A stretch of 64,000 bases of DNA from Geodermatophilus nigrescens (GCF_900129495.1 NZ_FQVX01000006.1:1-64000), one strand, 5' to 3'; numbered from the stretch's first letter, positions 22,761-31,393 are shown. The notes: generated from the sequence alone by a model not told the origin. Numbers and translations are program-made.

Positions 22761-24548
22761 ATGTCCCACCGCACCATCCGCCGCGGCGTCGTCCTGACCG
22801 CCGCCGCGGCGACCCTGGCGAGCGGCGTCCTCACCGGCACGGCCGCGGCCGCTCCCGGCGGAGGCCAGTCCACCCCCCGGCCGGACTTCACCCTGACGAT
22901 CCTGCACGCGAACGACCTCGAGTCCGCGCTGCTGCCGACCACCACGAGCACCGGCTACACCTACGGCGGCGTCGACCGGTTCGTCGAGCTCGTGCAGCGA
23001 GAGCAGCACGCCGCCACCACCGGCCGCCCCGGTGCCGGCCAGGCCGGCAAGCGCGGCGTGCTGACCATCTCGGCGGGCGACAACTTCCTGCCCGGCCCGA
23101 ACCTCGCGGCCAGCCAGCAGGAGGGCGCTCCGAACTACGACGCCCTCGCGTTCGACGAGGCCGGGTTCGACGTCTCGATCCTCGGCAACCACGACTTCGA
23201 CCTCGGCCCCGAGTTCCTCGCCGACTGGCTCGGCGACGTCGACGACACGACGTTCGTCTCCAACAACCTCGGCTTCGGCGCGGAGCCCACGCTGGCCGCC
23301 CGCGTCGCCGACGGCACGATCGTCACGAGCTCCGTGCAGGACGTGCGGGGTGAGCGGATCGGCATCATCGGCCTGACCACGCCCGACCTGCCCCAGCTGA
23401 CCAGCTCGCGCGGCGTGACCGTCGACCCGGCGCTCGCCTCGATCGCCAACGCCCAGGCCGCCGCCTACACCCGGGCCGGCGTGGACAAGGTCGTGCTGGT
23501 CTCGCACCTGCAGGACATCGACAACGAGCTCGCGCTGGCCCGCCAGCTGCGCGGCGTCGACGTGATCGTCGGCGGTGGCGGCCACGAGCTGCTCGCCGAC
23601 GCCGACGACCCGGTCGTCGCCAACGGCACCGCCCGCTACGGCGACTACCCGCAGACCCCGACCGACGCCGACGGCCGCGTCGTCCCGGTCGTCACCACCG
23701 CGGCGCTCTACTCCTACGTCGGGCGCCTCGTCGTGAACTTCGACGCCGCCGGCCGGGTGATCGGCTTCGACGAGCCTGCCTCGCGCCCCCTGCCCGTCGT
23801 GGCCGCCGGTCCCGACGCCGTGCAGCCCGACCCGCGCGTCCAGCGCGAGGTCGTCGCGCCCGTGCAGCAGTACGTGACCGGCCTGGCGCAGCGGACCGTG
23901 GCGAGCACGCAGGTGCCGCTCAACGGCATCCGTGACGACGTCCGCAGCCGGGAGACCAACCTCGGGGACCTGGTCGCCGACTCGCTGCTGGCCGCCGGCC
24001 GGCGCGAGGCGGCCGCCGCGGGCATCACCGCCCCGGTGGTGGCGATCCAGAACGGCGGCGGCATCCGCAACAACACGGTGCTGCCCGCCGGCCCGATCAG
24101 CGAGCTGGACACCTACACGGTCCTGCCCTTCAGCAACTTCGTCGCCGTCGCCCCGGCCATGCCGGCGGCCACGTTCATCGCCGGCGTGGAGCGCGGCCTG
24201 TCCGGCCTGCCGGGCCCGGCCGGGCAGTTCGCCCAGGCCGCCGGGTACCGCGTCACCTACGACGTGAGCCGCCCGGTCGGCTCACGGATCGTCGACCTGC
24301 AGCTGGACGACGGCCGCTACCTGGTGCAGGGCGGGGTCGCGACCGGTGCGGTGAGCACGGTCTCGATCGCGACGAACGACTTCACGCTGCGCGGCGGCGA
24401 CGGCTACCCGTTCGCGGGTGTCGCCTTCACCGTCCTGCCCGTCACCTACCAGCAGGCGCTCCTGCAGTACCTCCAGGAGGACCTCGGCGGCACGGTGACC
24501 GCCACGGACTACCCGGTCGGCGGCGAGGGCCGCATCCGGGCGGCCTGA
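22761..24548 (+). CDS. Secreted bifunctional metallophosphatase / 5'-nucleotidase
   Basis: The 595-aa protein has a Sec or Tat signal peptide (MSHRTIRRGVVLTAAAATLA, cleavage after TAAAA). A metallophosphoesterase domain follows with ILHANDLES, ISAGDN, ILGNHDFDLG, VLVSHLQ and GGGGHE. The C-terminal 5'-nucleotidase domain has RSRETNLGDLVADSLL, IQNGGGIRNN, TVLPFSN and the substrate-stacking region ATNDFTLRGGDGY. It should release phosphate from extracellular nucleotides. In the first motif the usual second metal-ligand His (NDxH) is Glu (NDLE), a variant also seen in a subset of the family. The GGAG ribosome-binding site is 5 nt before ATG 22761. Confidence 0.88.
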   Translation: MSHRTIRRGVVLTAAAATLASGVLTGTAAAAPGGGQSTPRPDFTLTILHANDLESALLPTTTSTGYTYGGVDRFVELVQREQHAATTGRPGAGQAGKRGVLTISAGDNFLPGPNLAASQQEGAPNYDALAFDEAGFDVSILGNHDFDLGPEFLADWLGDVDDTTFVSNNLGFGAEPTLAARVADGTIVTSSVQDVRGERIGIIGLTTPDLPQLTSSRGVTVDPALASIANAQAAAYTRAGVDKVVLVSHLQDIDNELALARQLRGVDVIVGGGGHELLADADDPVVANGTARYGDYPQTPTDADGRVVPVVTTAALYSYVGRLVVNFDAAGRVIGFDEPASRPLPVVAAGPDAVQPDPRVQREVVAPVQQYVTGLAQRTVASTQVPLNGIRDDVRSRETNLGDLVADSLLAAGRREAAAAGITAPVVAIQNGGGIRNNTVLPAGPISELDTYTVLPFSNFVAVAPAMPAATFIAGVERGLSGLPGPAGQFAQAAGYRVTYDVSRPVGSRIVDLQLDDGRYLVQGGVATGAVSTVSIATNDFTLRGGDGYPFAGVAFTVLPVTYQQALLQYLQEDLGGTVTATDYPVGGEGRIRAA

Positions 24549-24566
24549 CCGCACGACACCACCGGG

Positions 24567-24597
24567 CGCCCCCCGCGAGCACCGCTCGCGGGGGGCG
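24567..24597 (+). terminator. Terminator after the 5'-nucleotidase
   Basis: A perfect 14-bp stem (24567-24580 with 24584-24597, loop ACC) lies 18 nt after the TGA at 24546-24548. Confidence 0.72.
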
Positions 24598-24651
24598 TCC
24601 GTCGTCTCCGCCGGTCGAACGCGTGTTCGACGGGCGTGCCAGACTGCGCGG

Positions 24652-24963
24652 GTGGCAGGCGGGATGAACCGGGGGTCCTCACGTCCGTCGCTCGGCGAGC
24701 GGGCCGCCGACTCCGGCGTCCCCGCCGCACCCACCGCTCCCCCACCCCGGGCGGTCCCGCCGCGCGCCCGCGAGGACGGCACGGGGCGGCACTGCTGGGT
24801 GCACACGCCGCCCGGCACGTCGGGCACGGTGCCCGGGCTGCTCGTGGAGTGGCGGCAGCAGCCGGAGGGCTGGCAGGGGCGGGTGGCCTACGCCGTCCCC
24901 GGACCGCACGGGCCGGTGCTCGTCGAGGCCTGGTTGCCGGCCGCGTCACTCGAACAGCGCTGA
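24652..24963 (+). CDS. Conserved actinobacterial hypothetical protein, 103 aa
   Basis: The N-terminal 45 residues are low-complexity Pro/Ala/Arg. The C-terminal part is compact and conserved-looking: RHCWVHTPPGTSGTVPGLLV, EWRQQPEGWQGRVAYAV, then GPVLVEAWLPAASLEQ. Small proteins with this CWV...GLLxEWR..GW.GRV...LVE.WLPA pattern recur in actinobacteria with no known role. GTG 24652 has a -10-like CAGACT ending 6 nt upstream; an in-frame ATG at 24664 is an alternative. It is soluble, with no motif for catalysis. Confidence 0.65.
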   Translation: MAGGMNRGSSRPSLGERAADSGVPAAPTAPPPRAVPPRAREDGTGRHCWVHTPPGTSGTVPGLLVEWRQQPEGWQGRVAYAVPGPHGPVLVEAWLPAASLEQR

Positions 24964-25034
24964 GCGGTTACCGGGGCGGCGTCACGGCTATGGCCGTCGG
25001 GACCGATCGACGACGACGCAGCGGAGGTACCGCG

Positions 25035-25235
25035 ATGACCGAGCCCGACCGCCCCACCCTCGACGACGTGATGGACACCGAGGAGTCGGCGCCGCGCGAC
25101 CGCCAGGAGCACGCCGGGGCCGACCCGCGCCCCAACGACGACGCGCTGCAGCACCGCACCGAGCAGGAGCGGCAGGCCGTCGGCTCCGACGACGCCGACC
25201 CCGCCGGCGCGGAGTTCCACTCCGCGACCGACTGA
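25035..25235 (+). CDS. Small acidic hydrophilic protein, 66 aa
   Basis: The 66-residue product (MTEPDRPTLDDVMDTEESAP through AEFHSATD) is rich in Asp, Glu and Arg, with no hydrophobic core visible, and is probably intrinsically disordered. A GGAGG ribosome-binding site 7-8 nt before the ATG supports translation. Similar short acidic proteins are widespread and unassigned in this group. A hairpin follows the stop. Confidence 0.65.
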   Translation: MTEPDRPTLDDVMDTEESAPRDRQEHAGADPRPNDDALQHRTEQERQAVGSDDADPAGAEFHSATD

Positions 25236-25256
25236 GGCGACCGACCGGGGTCCCGC

Positions 25257-25283
25257 GGGTGGGCGCCGCACCGGCGCCCACCC
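25257..25283. terminator. Hairpin between the acidic protein and the MFS gene
   Basis: An 11-bp perfect stem (GGGTGGGCGCC at 25257-25267 with 25273-25283) sits between two convergent stops (25235 and 25300). Confidence 0.65.
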
Positions 25284-25299
25284 GGCCCCTCAGCGGCCC

Positions 25300-26505
25300 T
25301 CAGCGGCCCTGCAGGCTCCGGCTGCGGCCGAGCAGCAGGGCCAGCAGCAGCGCCCCGCCGAAGCCGGTGCCGGCGACGGCGGCCGCGGCGGGCCACCCGC
25401 CGTCGGCCCAGGCCCGCCCGGCCAGCGTGCCGCCCACGGACGAGCCGACGTAGTACCAGAACGAGTACAGCGAGGCCGCCTGCCCGACGGGGCGCCCGCC
25501 CAGCGCGGCCCGCGCCGCCACCCAGCCGCTGGCCACCCCGTGCGCGGCGAAGAAGCCCACGTTGAGCACCGCGAGCCCGGCGACGACGAGCGCCAGCGGC
25601 CGCGCCAGCGTCAGCGCGAGGCCCGCCCCGGCGACCAGCAGCGCCACGGGAACCACCAGGCGCCGCCCGGCCCGCTCGGCCAGTCCCCCGGCCAGCGGCG
25701 AGCTCACCGAGCCCAGCAGGTACGTGAGGAAGACCAGCCCGGCCAGCGCCGGGGACAGCGCGTACGGCTCGCTCTCCAGCCGGAACGTCACGGCGTTGTA
25801 CACGGCGACGTTCCCGCCCATCAGCAGCGCCGCCAGCGCGTACAGGCCGAGGAGCACCGGGTCGCCGAAGCCGCGGGCGAGCTGGCGGAGCACCGGCGTC
25901 TCCCGCGGCACCCGCGTGAACCGGCGCGACGCCGGCAGCAGCACCCGGACGGCGACGGTGCAGCCCACCGCCAGCGCGGCGATCCCGCCGAGCGCGGTCC
26001 GCCAGCCGCCGAGGTCGGCCAGCGCACCGGACAGCACCCGGCCGCTCAGGCCCCCGATCGCCGTCCCGCCGACGAACAGCCCGATCGCCCGCGAGCTCAC
26101 CGAGGGGTGCAGCTCCTCGCGCAGGTAGGCCACGCCCACGGCCGGCAGCCCGGCGAGGGCGAACCCCTGCAGGCCCCGCAGGACGAGCAGCACCGGCCAG
26201 GTGGGGGCCAGCGCGGCGAGGACGGCGAGGACGGTGGCCGCGGCGAGCGAGGCGTGCAGCACCGGCGTGCGCCCGACGCGGTCGGACAGCGGCCCGAGCA
26301 CCAGCAGGCCCAGCGCCAGCCCGACGGTGGCCGCCGAGACCGTCAGCGTGGCCGCCGTCGGGGACACCCCGAACGCCCGGGTGAGCTCCGGCAGCAGGGC
26401 CTGGGGGGCGTAGAGGACGGCGAACACGGCGAGCCCGGCGAGGAACACCGCCGCCGAGGTGCGCCGCGGTGCCGGGTCCCCGGGGCGGGGACCCGGCGGC
26501 GGCAC
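25300..26505 (-). CDS. Major facilitator superfamily transporter (YnfM-like)
   Basis: The 401-aa protein has twelve predicted helices. The MFS motif A loop GPLSDRVGRTPVLH lies between helices 2 and 3, with the related GGLAERAGRRLVVPVAL loop in the second half. The Arg/Pro-rich N-terminus is short. The overall pattern recalls YnfM/AraJ-like efflux proteins; substrate unknown. GTG 26505 is chosen as the nearest in-frame start before the first helix. It is divergent from the EVE-like gene with 33 bp between starts. Confidence 0.8.
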   Translation of the reverse strand: MPPPGPRPGDPAPRRTSAAVFLAGLAVFAVLYAPQALLPELTRAFGVSPTAATLTVSAATVGLALGLLVLGPLSDRVGRTPVLHASLAAATVLAVLAALAPTWPVLLVLRGLQGFALAGLPAVGVAYLREELHPSVSSRAIGLFVGGTAIGGLSGRVLSGALADLGGWRTALGGIAALAVGCTVAVRVLLPASRRFTRVPRETPVLRQLARGFGDPVLLGLYALAALLMGGNVAVYNAVTFRLESEPYALSPALAGLVFLTYLLGSVSSPLAGGLAERAGRRLVVPVALLVAGAGLALTLARPLALVVAGLAVLNVGFFAAHGVASGWVAARAALGGRPVGQAASLYSFWYYVGSSVGGTLAGRAWADGGWPAAAAVAGTGFGGALLLALLLGRSRSLQGR

Positions 26506-26538
26506 GCGCCCATCGTGCCCTCCTGCTGGGATGACCCC

Positions 26539-26952
26539 GTGACCCGCCTCGGCCCCGACGACGTCGGCTGCTGGCTGGTGAAGACCGCCCGGCCGCCGGA
26601 GGTGCTCGTCCCCGGCTGGCACCCCGGCGAGGAGCGCGAGTTCACCCGGTGCCTGCGCGCCTCGTACCGCGTCGCGCTCATGCGCCCGGGCGCGCCCGTG
26701 CTGCTCTGGCTCAGCGGCCGCGACCGCCCCGGGGTGCACGCCGTGGGGTCACTGGCCGGCGACGTCGGCGCGGACGAGCGCGGGCCGGTCGCCGTCGTCC
26801 GGGTGACCCTGCTGCCCGCCCCGCTGCCGCGCGCCGACCTGCTCGCCGACCCCGTCGCGCGCGACGCCGAGGTGCTGCGCATGCCCGCCGGCAGCAACCC
26901 CTCGTACCTGACGCCCGCCCAGCACGCCGCCGTCCGGGCCCTCCTCCCCTGA
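26539..26952 (+). CDS. Hypothetical protein with a possible EVE/PUA-like fold
   Basis: The 137-aa protein begins VTRLGPDDVGCWLVKTARPP and includes APVLLWLSGRDRPGVHAVG and SNPSYLTPAQHAAV near its end. A WLVK start and a mid-chain hydrophobic strand followed by GVxAxG resemble EVE-domain proteins (PUA-like fold that binds modified bases). The match is weak and from memory. GTG 26539 has a -10-like TGGGAT ending 6 nt upstream, suggesting a leaderless mRNA. Confidence 0.55.
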   Translation: MTRLGPDDVGCWLVKTARPPEVLVPGWHPGEEREFTRCLRASYRVALMRPGAPVLLWLSGRDRPGVHAVGSLAGDVGADERGPVAVVRVTLLPAPLPRADLLADPVARDAEVLRMPAGSNPSYLTPAQHAAVRALLP

Positions 26953-27003
26953 CGGCCGCCCTGACGGCCCGGTCCCCGGGCGGGGGCTGGGACGATGGGT
27001 CGT

Positions 27004-27846
27004 GTGCCACGGAAACGGATCGCCGGGGGCGCCCTCGCCTGGGTGCTGACCCTGCAGTTCTTCGTCGTCGAGACGATCGTCCAGCTGCGCTCCCCCCTGC
27101 CCTACTCGCGCTCGGCCGACGTCATCAGCGCGCTCGGCGACGCCACCCGGCCCGGCGCGGCGCTGATGAACACCTCGTTCGTGGTGCAGGCCGCACTCAT
27201 CGGTGCGGGCGCCGTGGCGCTGCTGCCCGCGCTGCGCGGGCGGGCCGCCCGGCCCGCGGTCGGCCTGCTCGGCGCCGCGGCGCTCGGCGTCCTGCTCGTC
27301 GGCGTCTTCCCCCGGCTGACCAGCCCGGCCCTGCACACCGCCGGCGCCGTCCTCTACCTCGTGGCCGGCGGCCTGGGGGTCATCGCGCTGGCCTACGCCG
27401 TGCGGCCGTGGTCGGAGGCGCTGGGCACCACGCTGGCCCTCGGCGGCCTGTTCGCCACCGCGATGACGGTCTTCTACGGCGCCGGGGTGGTCGAGCTGCT
27501 CGGCGAGGGCGGCACCGAGCGCGCCGCGGCCTACGTGCTGCCCCTCGCGCTGGCGCTGACCGGCCCGTCGCTGTGGTGGCTGACCCGGACCCGCCGCGAG
27601 CCGGTCACCGGCCCCACCCGCCGCCAGAGGCGGGCCGCCGAGCGCGAGGAGGAGCGCCTCGCCCGCGCCCGGCGCAGCGCCGAGCGCGACGACGCCCTCG
27701 AGGCCGCCGCCCGCCGCCGGGAGTCCCCCCGCACGGCCGCCGACGGCCCCCGCGACGGGGACGACGACGCGCACGACGACGCCCACGACGACCTGCACGA
27801 CGACCTCGACCCCGACGACCCCTGGGCCGGCCCGCGCCGCCGCTGA
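27004..27846 (+). CDS. DUF998-family membrane protein with an acidic C-terminal tail
   Basis: The 280-aa protein has about six hydrophobic segments in the first 200 residues with the DUF998 layout (SADVISALGDATRPGAALMN after helix 1). A charged coiled-coil-like stretch follows (RRQRRAAEREEERLARARRS) and then an Asp/His-rich tail (DDDAHDDAHDDLHDDLDPDD). The tail might bind metal ions. GTG 27004 follows a -10-like GACGAT by 7 nt; ATG 26995 overlaps that element and is less likely. It converges with the EamA gene. Confidence 0.7.
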   Translation: MPRKRIAGGALAWVLTLQFFVVETIVQLRSPLPYSRSADVISALGDATRPGAALMNTSFVVQAALIGAGAVALLPALRGRAARPAVGLLGAAALGVLLVGVFPRLTSPALHTAGAVLYLVAGGLGVIALAYAVRPWSEALGTTLALGGLFATAMTVFYGAGVVELLGEGGTERAAAYVLPLALALTGPSLWWLTRTRREPVTGPTRRQRRAAEREEERLARARRSAERDDALEAAARRRESPRTAADGPRDGDDDAHDDAHDDLHDDLDPDDPWAGPRRR

Positions 27847-27868
27847 CCCCGTCCGTGGACGCGCGCGC

Positions 27869-28783
27869 CTACCGCTGCGCCGGCGCGGGCACCGGCGCCG
27901 CCGCGCGCACCGGGCCCCGCCGCCGCGACACCGCCACCCCGGCCAGGCAGACCACGCCGCCGACGACGGCCAGCGCCGCCGGCACCTCGTCGAGCAGCAG
28001 CCAGGACAGGAGCACCACCAGCGGCGGCACCAGGTAGGTGGTCACGCCCAGCCGCCCCGCGGGCATGCGGGCGAGCGCGTAGGCCCAGGTGCTGAACGCC
28101 AGCGCCGTCGGGACCACGCCGAGGTAGACCGTGCCGAGCACCGACGACGCCGGCGCCGCGGCCACCTCCGCAGCCAGCACGCCGGCCCACGGCAGGCAGC
28201 ACGCCGCGCCGATCGCGCACGCCGTCGCCGTCACCTGCAGGCCCGGCAGCCGGCGCAGCAGCGGCTTCTGCGCCACCACGCCGGCGGCGTAGGTCACCGC
28301 CGCGACCAGGCACAGCAGCACGCCGAGCAGGTCGCCGCCGGACCCGCGCCCGGCGATGCCGATCAGCAGCACCCCGGCGAAGGCGACGGCGAGCCCGGCC
28401 ACCAGCCAGCGCGGGAAGCCCTCGCCCAGCCAGACCCCGGCCAGCACGGCGATGAGGATCGGCCCGATGTTGACCAGCATCGCCGTCGTCCCGGCGTCGA
28501 GGTGCCGCTCGGCGGCGTTGAGCGCGACGTTGTAGACGCCGAACCAGCCCACGCCGCAGATGGCGAGCAGGCCCCACTCCCGCCGCGTCGGCGCCACCCA
28601 GCCGCGGCCGAGGGACAGCAGTCCGAGCACCGCCGTCCCGACCAGCAGCCGGCCCAGCGCCAGCGCCCCGGGCGAGAGGTCCTCACCGACCGCCCGGATG
28701 CCGATGAAGGCCGACGCCCAGGCCAGGACGGTGACGGCGACGGCGGACAGGACGGGCAGCGAGGCGGCGCGGGCGGGGTGCAC
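27869..28783 (-). CDS. EamA-family (drug/metabolite) transporter
   Basis: The 304-aa protein has ten predicted helices in two EamA repeats. Each repeat ends in a helix with a typical gain at the lipid face (AMLVNIGPILIAVLAGVWLG and TTYLVPPLVVLLSWLLLDEV). These are usually metabolite or amino-acid exporters of the RhaT/YdcZ superfamily. The substrate cannot be inferred. The start is GTG 28783. It is probably co-transcribed with the SDR-like gene upstream (112-nt gap). Confidence 0.82.
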   Translation of the reverse strand: MHPARAASLPVLSAVAVTVLAWASAFIGIRAVGEDLSPGALALGRLLVGTAVLGLLSLGRGWVAPTRREWGLLAICGVGWFGVYNVALNAAERHLDAGTTAMLVNIGPILIAVLAGVWLGEGFPRWLVAGLAVAFAGVLLIGIAGRGSGGDLLGVLLCLVAAVTYAAGVVAQKPLLRRLPGLQVTATACAIGAACCLPWAGVLAAEVAAAPASSVLGTVYLGVVPTALAFSTWAYALARMPAGRLGVTTYLVPPLVVLLSWLLLDEVPAALAVVGGVVCLAGVAVSRRRGPVRAAAPVPAPAQR

Positions 28784-28895
28784 GGGCGGACACTAGGCGG
28801 GCCCGGGGACGCCCCGCTGGCGGTTTCCCGACGCGGCACCGGGCCTGGCAGCCGCGCTGCGGAGAACGGCAGCGGAGGTGCGCCCGGGCGCGTGT

Positions 28896-29648
28896 TCAGA
28901 CCCCGCGCAGGTGTTCGCCGTACGTCCGCCGCCCGCGCGCGGCCCGGGCGCCGGGCAGCACGCCGCCCTCCCGGAACGCCGCCGACAGCTTCCCCGGCAG
29001 CGGCGTGGACACCACCCGCACGCCGGGTTCGCGCGCCGCCGCCCACGCCCGGGCGAGGTCGCCGGCCGAGAGGTCCTCGGGCCCGCCGAACTCGACGACG
29101 TCGCCGGTCGGCTGCCCGCCCGCGAGCTCGGTGAGGAACCCGGCTGCCTCGCCGACGTCGACCGGAGCGGCGGTCCAGCCCATCGGCACGATGAGCACCG
29201 GCCCGCGCCGGGCGGTGGTGAGCATCTCGTCGACGAACGGGTGGAACTGGGTGACGCGGGCGAGCGTCACCGGCAGCCCGGAGGCGAGCAGCACCTGCTC
29301 GGCGGCGTACTTGGCGCGGTAGTAGCCGAAGGGCACCCGGTCGACGCCGACGATCGACACGTACACGAGGTGCCGCAGCCGGCCGCGGTCGAGCGCCTGC
29401 ACGAGGCGCCGGGTGCCCGCGACGTCCACCTCCCAGGGGTTGCCCCGCGGGTCGCTGGCGGCGTGCACGACCACCTCGGCGCCGCGGACCGCCTGCGCGA
29501 GGTCGCGGCCGGTGGCGAGGTCGCCGCGCACCCCGCCGGGGCCCGCCCCGCGCCGCGACATCTGCCGCACGTCGTGGCCCGCAGCCTGCAGTGCGGGCAC
29601 CAGTGTCCGGCCGAGCTGGCCGCTGCCTCCGGTGACGAGGACCTCCAT
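28896..29648 (-). CDS. Atypical SDR / NmrA-like NAD(P)-binding protein
   Basis: The 250-aa protein opens with the dinucleotide-binding glycine loop of extended or atypical SDRs, MEVLVTGGSGQLGRTLVPAL. VVHAASDPRGNPWEVDVAGT and LVYVSIVGVDRVPFGYYRAK follow, the latter with the YxxxK pair. The C-terminal half resembles sugar-epimerase/NmrA-like proteins such as YbjT. It is likely an oxidoreductase or redox-sensing protein; substrate unknown. Confidence 0.8.
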   Translation of the reverse strand: MEVLVTGGSGQLGRTLVPALQAAGHDVRQMSRRGAGPGGVRGDLATGRDLAQAVRGAEVVVHAASDPRGNPWEVDVAGTRRLVQALDRGRLRHLVYVSIVGVDRVPFGYYRAKYAAEQVLLASGLPVTLARVTQFHPFVDEMLTTARRGPVLIVPMGWTAAPVDVGEAAGFLTELAGGQPTGDVVEFGGPEDLSAGDLARAWAAAREPGVRVVSTPLPGKLSAAFREGGVLPGARAARGRRTYGEHLRGV

Positions 29649-29708
29649 GGCGACAGTCTGCCGAACGGGACGGGCGGACCGGTCCCTCTCGGCGTGGCGC
29701 GCGGCCCC

Positions 29709-29737
29709 ATCTCATGTACGAGATAGCGTGGCCCCCC
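29709..29737 (+). promoter_or_regulatory. Leaderless-type promoter with operator-like palindrome for the XRE-MurA gene
   Basis: ATCTC (29709-29713) and GAGAT (29720-29724) form an inverted repeat around ATGTAC. The -10-like TAGCGT (29724-29729) follows directly, and the GTG at 29738 is 8 nt further, where transcription would be expected to begin. The palindrome overlaps the promoter core, a good place for autoregulation by the encoded XRE domain. Confidence 0.5.
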
Positions 29738-31324
29738 GTGACCGCGACCGAGATCCCGGCCGAGACGACGGCCCCCTCGCCCGCCCCCTCCCCCCTCGGC
29801 ACGGCCGCCAGCGCCGCCCGGATCGGCGCGCTGGTGCGCGACGCCCGCCGCCACCGGGGCCTCACCCAGCAGCAGCTGGCCGAGCGCCTGGCCACCAGCC
29901 AGAGCGCCGTCGCCCGCATCGAGCAGGGCGGCCAGAACCTGACACTGGAGCTGCTCGGGCGCCTGTCGGAGGCACTGGACAGCGAGCTCATCAGCGTCGG
30001 CCCGGCCGGCCCCACCCACCTGCGCGTCACCGGCGGCACGCCGCTGCGCGGCAGCGTCACGGTGAAGTCGTCGAAGAACGCCGCCGTCGCCCTGCTGTGC
30101 GCGGCGCTGCTCAACCGCGGCCGCACGACGCTGCGCAACGTCGCCCGGATCGTCGAGGTCGACCGGATCCTCGACGTGCTGCGTTCCATCGGCGTCTCCG
30201 CCACCTGGGACGGGGCCGGCCGCGACCTGACCCTCGTCGTCCCCGACGAGCTCGACCTCGCGGGCATCGACGCCGACGCCGCCCGCCGCACCCGCAGCAT
30301 CATCATGTTCCTCGGCCCGCTGCTGCACCGGGCCCGCACGTTCCGGCTCCCCTACGCCGGCGGCTGCGACCTCGGCACCCGCACGGTCGAGCCGCACATG
30401 ATCGCGCTGCGGCCGTTCGGCCTCGACGTCGAGGCGCACGCCGGCGAGTACCACGCGACCGTCGACCCGCGGGCCACCGAGCGGCGCACCATCGTGCTGA
30501 CCGAGCGCGGGGACACCGTCACCGAGAACGCGCTGCTGGCCGCCGCCCGCACCGAGGGCACCACGGTCATCCGCAACGCCAGCTCCAACTACATGGTCCA
30601 GGACCTGTGCCTGTACCTGCAGCTGCTCGGCGTGGGCGTCGAGGGCCTCGGGACGACGACGCTCACCGTGACCGGCCGCGCCGTCCTCGACGCCGACGTC
30701 GACTACACGATCAGCGAGGACCCGGTCGAGGCGATGAGCCTGCTGACGGCGGGCATCGTGACCAACTCGGAGCTCACCGTGCGCCGCGCGCCGGTGGAGT
30801 TCCTGGAGATCGAGCTCGCGGTGCTGGCCGAGATGGGGCTGCGGTTCGAGCGCTCGCCGGAGTACCTGGCCGACAACGGGCACACCCGGCTGGCCGACGT
30901 CACGATCCACCCGTCGCAGCTCAAGGCCCCGATCGACAAGATCCACCCGATGCCGTTCCCGGGCCTCAACATCGACAACCTGCCGTTCTTCGCCGTCATC
31001 GCGGCGTCGGCGACCGGGTCGACGCTGATCCACGACTGGGTCTACGACAACCGGGCGATCCACCTGTCGGACCTGACCCGCCTGGGCGCCGACGTCCGGC
31101 TCATGGACCCGCACCGGGTGCTGGTGACCGGCCCGACCCGCTGGCGCAGCGCGGAGGTCGTGTGCCCGCCGGCGCTGCGGCCCGCGGTGTGCATCCTGCT
31201 GGCGATGCTGGCCTCGCGCGGCACGTCGGTGCTGCGCAACGTCGACATCATCGCCCGCGGCTACGAGCACCTCTACGAGCGCCTGGTCGAGATGGGCGCG
31301 TCGATCGAGGTCTTCTCCGACTGA
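29738..31324 (+). CDS. XRE helix-turn-helix fused to a MurA-like enolpyruvyl transferase domain
   Basis: The protein is 528 aa. Residues about 29-86 are an XRE/HTH_3 DNA-binding domain (RRHRGLTQQQLAERLATSQ, SAVARIEQGGQNLTLELL). Residues 93-528 are a full UDP-GlcNAc enolpyruvyl transferase-like domain retaining the conserved Lys (SSKNAA, Lys113) and the reactive loop Cys (AGGCDLGTRTVEPH, Cys210) of MurA. It is too divergent to be assumed the essential MurA. It could be an active isozyme, or a sensor of cell-wall precursors controlling transcription. GTG 29738 is preferred; an in-frame ATG at 29714 lies inside the operator-like palindrome. A strong hairpin ends the gene. Confidence 0.85.
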   Translation: MTATEIPAETTAPSPAPSPLGTAASAARIGALVRDARRHRGLTQQQLAERLATSQSAVARIEQGGQNLTLELLGRLSEALDSELISVGPAGPTHLRVTGGTPLRGSVTVKSSKNAAVALLCAALLNRGRTTLRNVARIVEVDRILDVLRSIGVSATWDGAGRDLTLVVPDELDLAGIDADAARRTRSIIMFLGPLLHRARTFRLPYAGGCDLGTRTVEPHMIALRPFGLDVEAHAGEYHATVDPRATERRTIVLTERGDTVTENALLAAARTEGTTVIRNASSNYMVQDLCLYLQLLGVGVEGLGTTTLTVTGRAVLDADVDYTISEDPVEAMSLLTAGIVTNSELTVRRAPVEFLEIELAVLAEMGLRFERSPEYLADNGHTRLADVTIHPSQLKAPIDKIHPMPFPGLNIDNLPFFAVIAASATGSTLIHDWVYDNRAIHLSDLTRLGADVRLMDPHRVLVTGPTRWRSAEVVCPPALRPAVCILLAMLASRGTSVLRNVDIIARGYEHLYERLVEMGASIEVFSD

Positions 31325-31333
31325 TGCGGCACA

Positions 31334-31380
31334 GGAAGCCATCCGCACGTCCTGGCGCCCCGGACGTGCGGATGGCTTCC
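31334..31380. terminator. Strong bidirectional terminator hairpin
   Basis: A perfect 19-bp stem (31334-31352 with 31362-31380, 9-nt loop) lies between the convergent stops of the XRE-MurA gene (31324) and an SDR gene (31394). Confidence 0.8.
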
Positions 31381-31393
31381 CATGCCCGTCCCG

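Noticed and set aside
29714..29737. ATG 29714 as start of the XRE-MurA gene
   Set aside because: It lies inside an operator-like palindrome upstream of the -10 element and lacks a ribosome-binding site; GTG 29738 fits better, though not proven.
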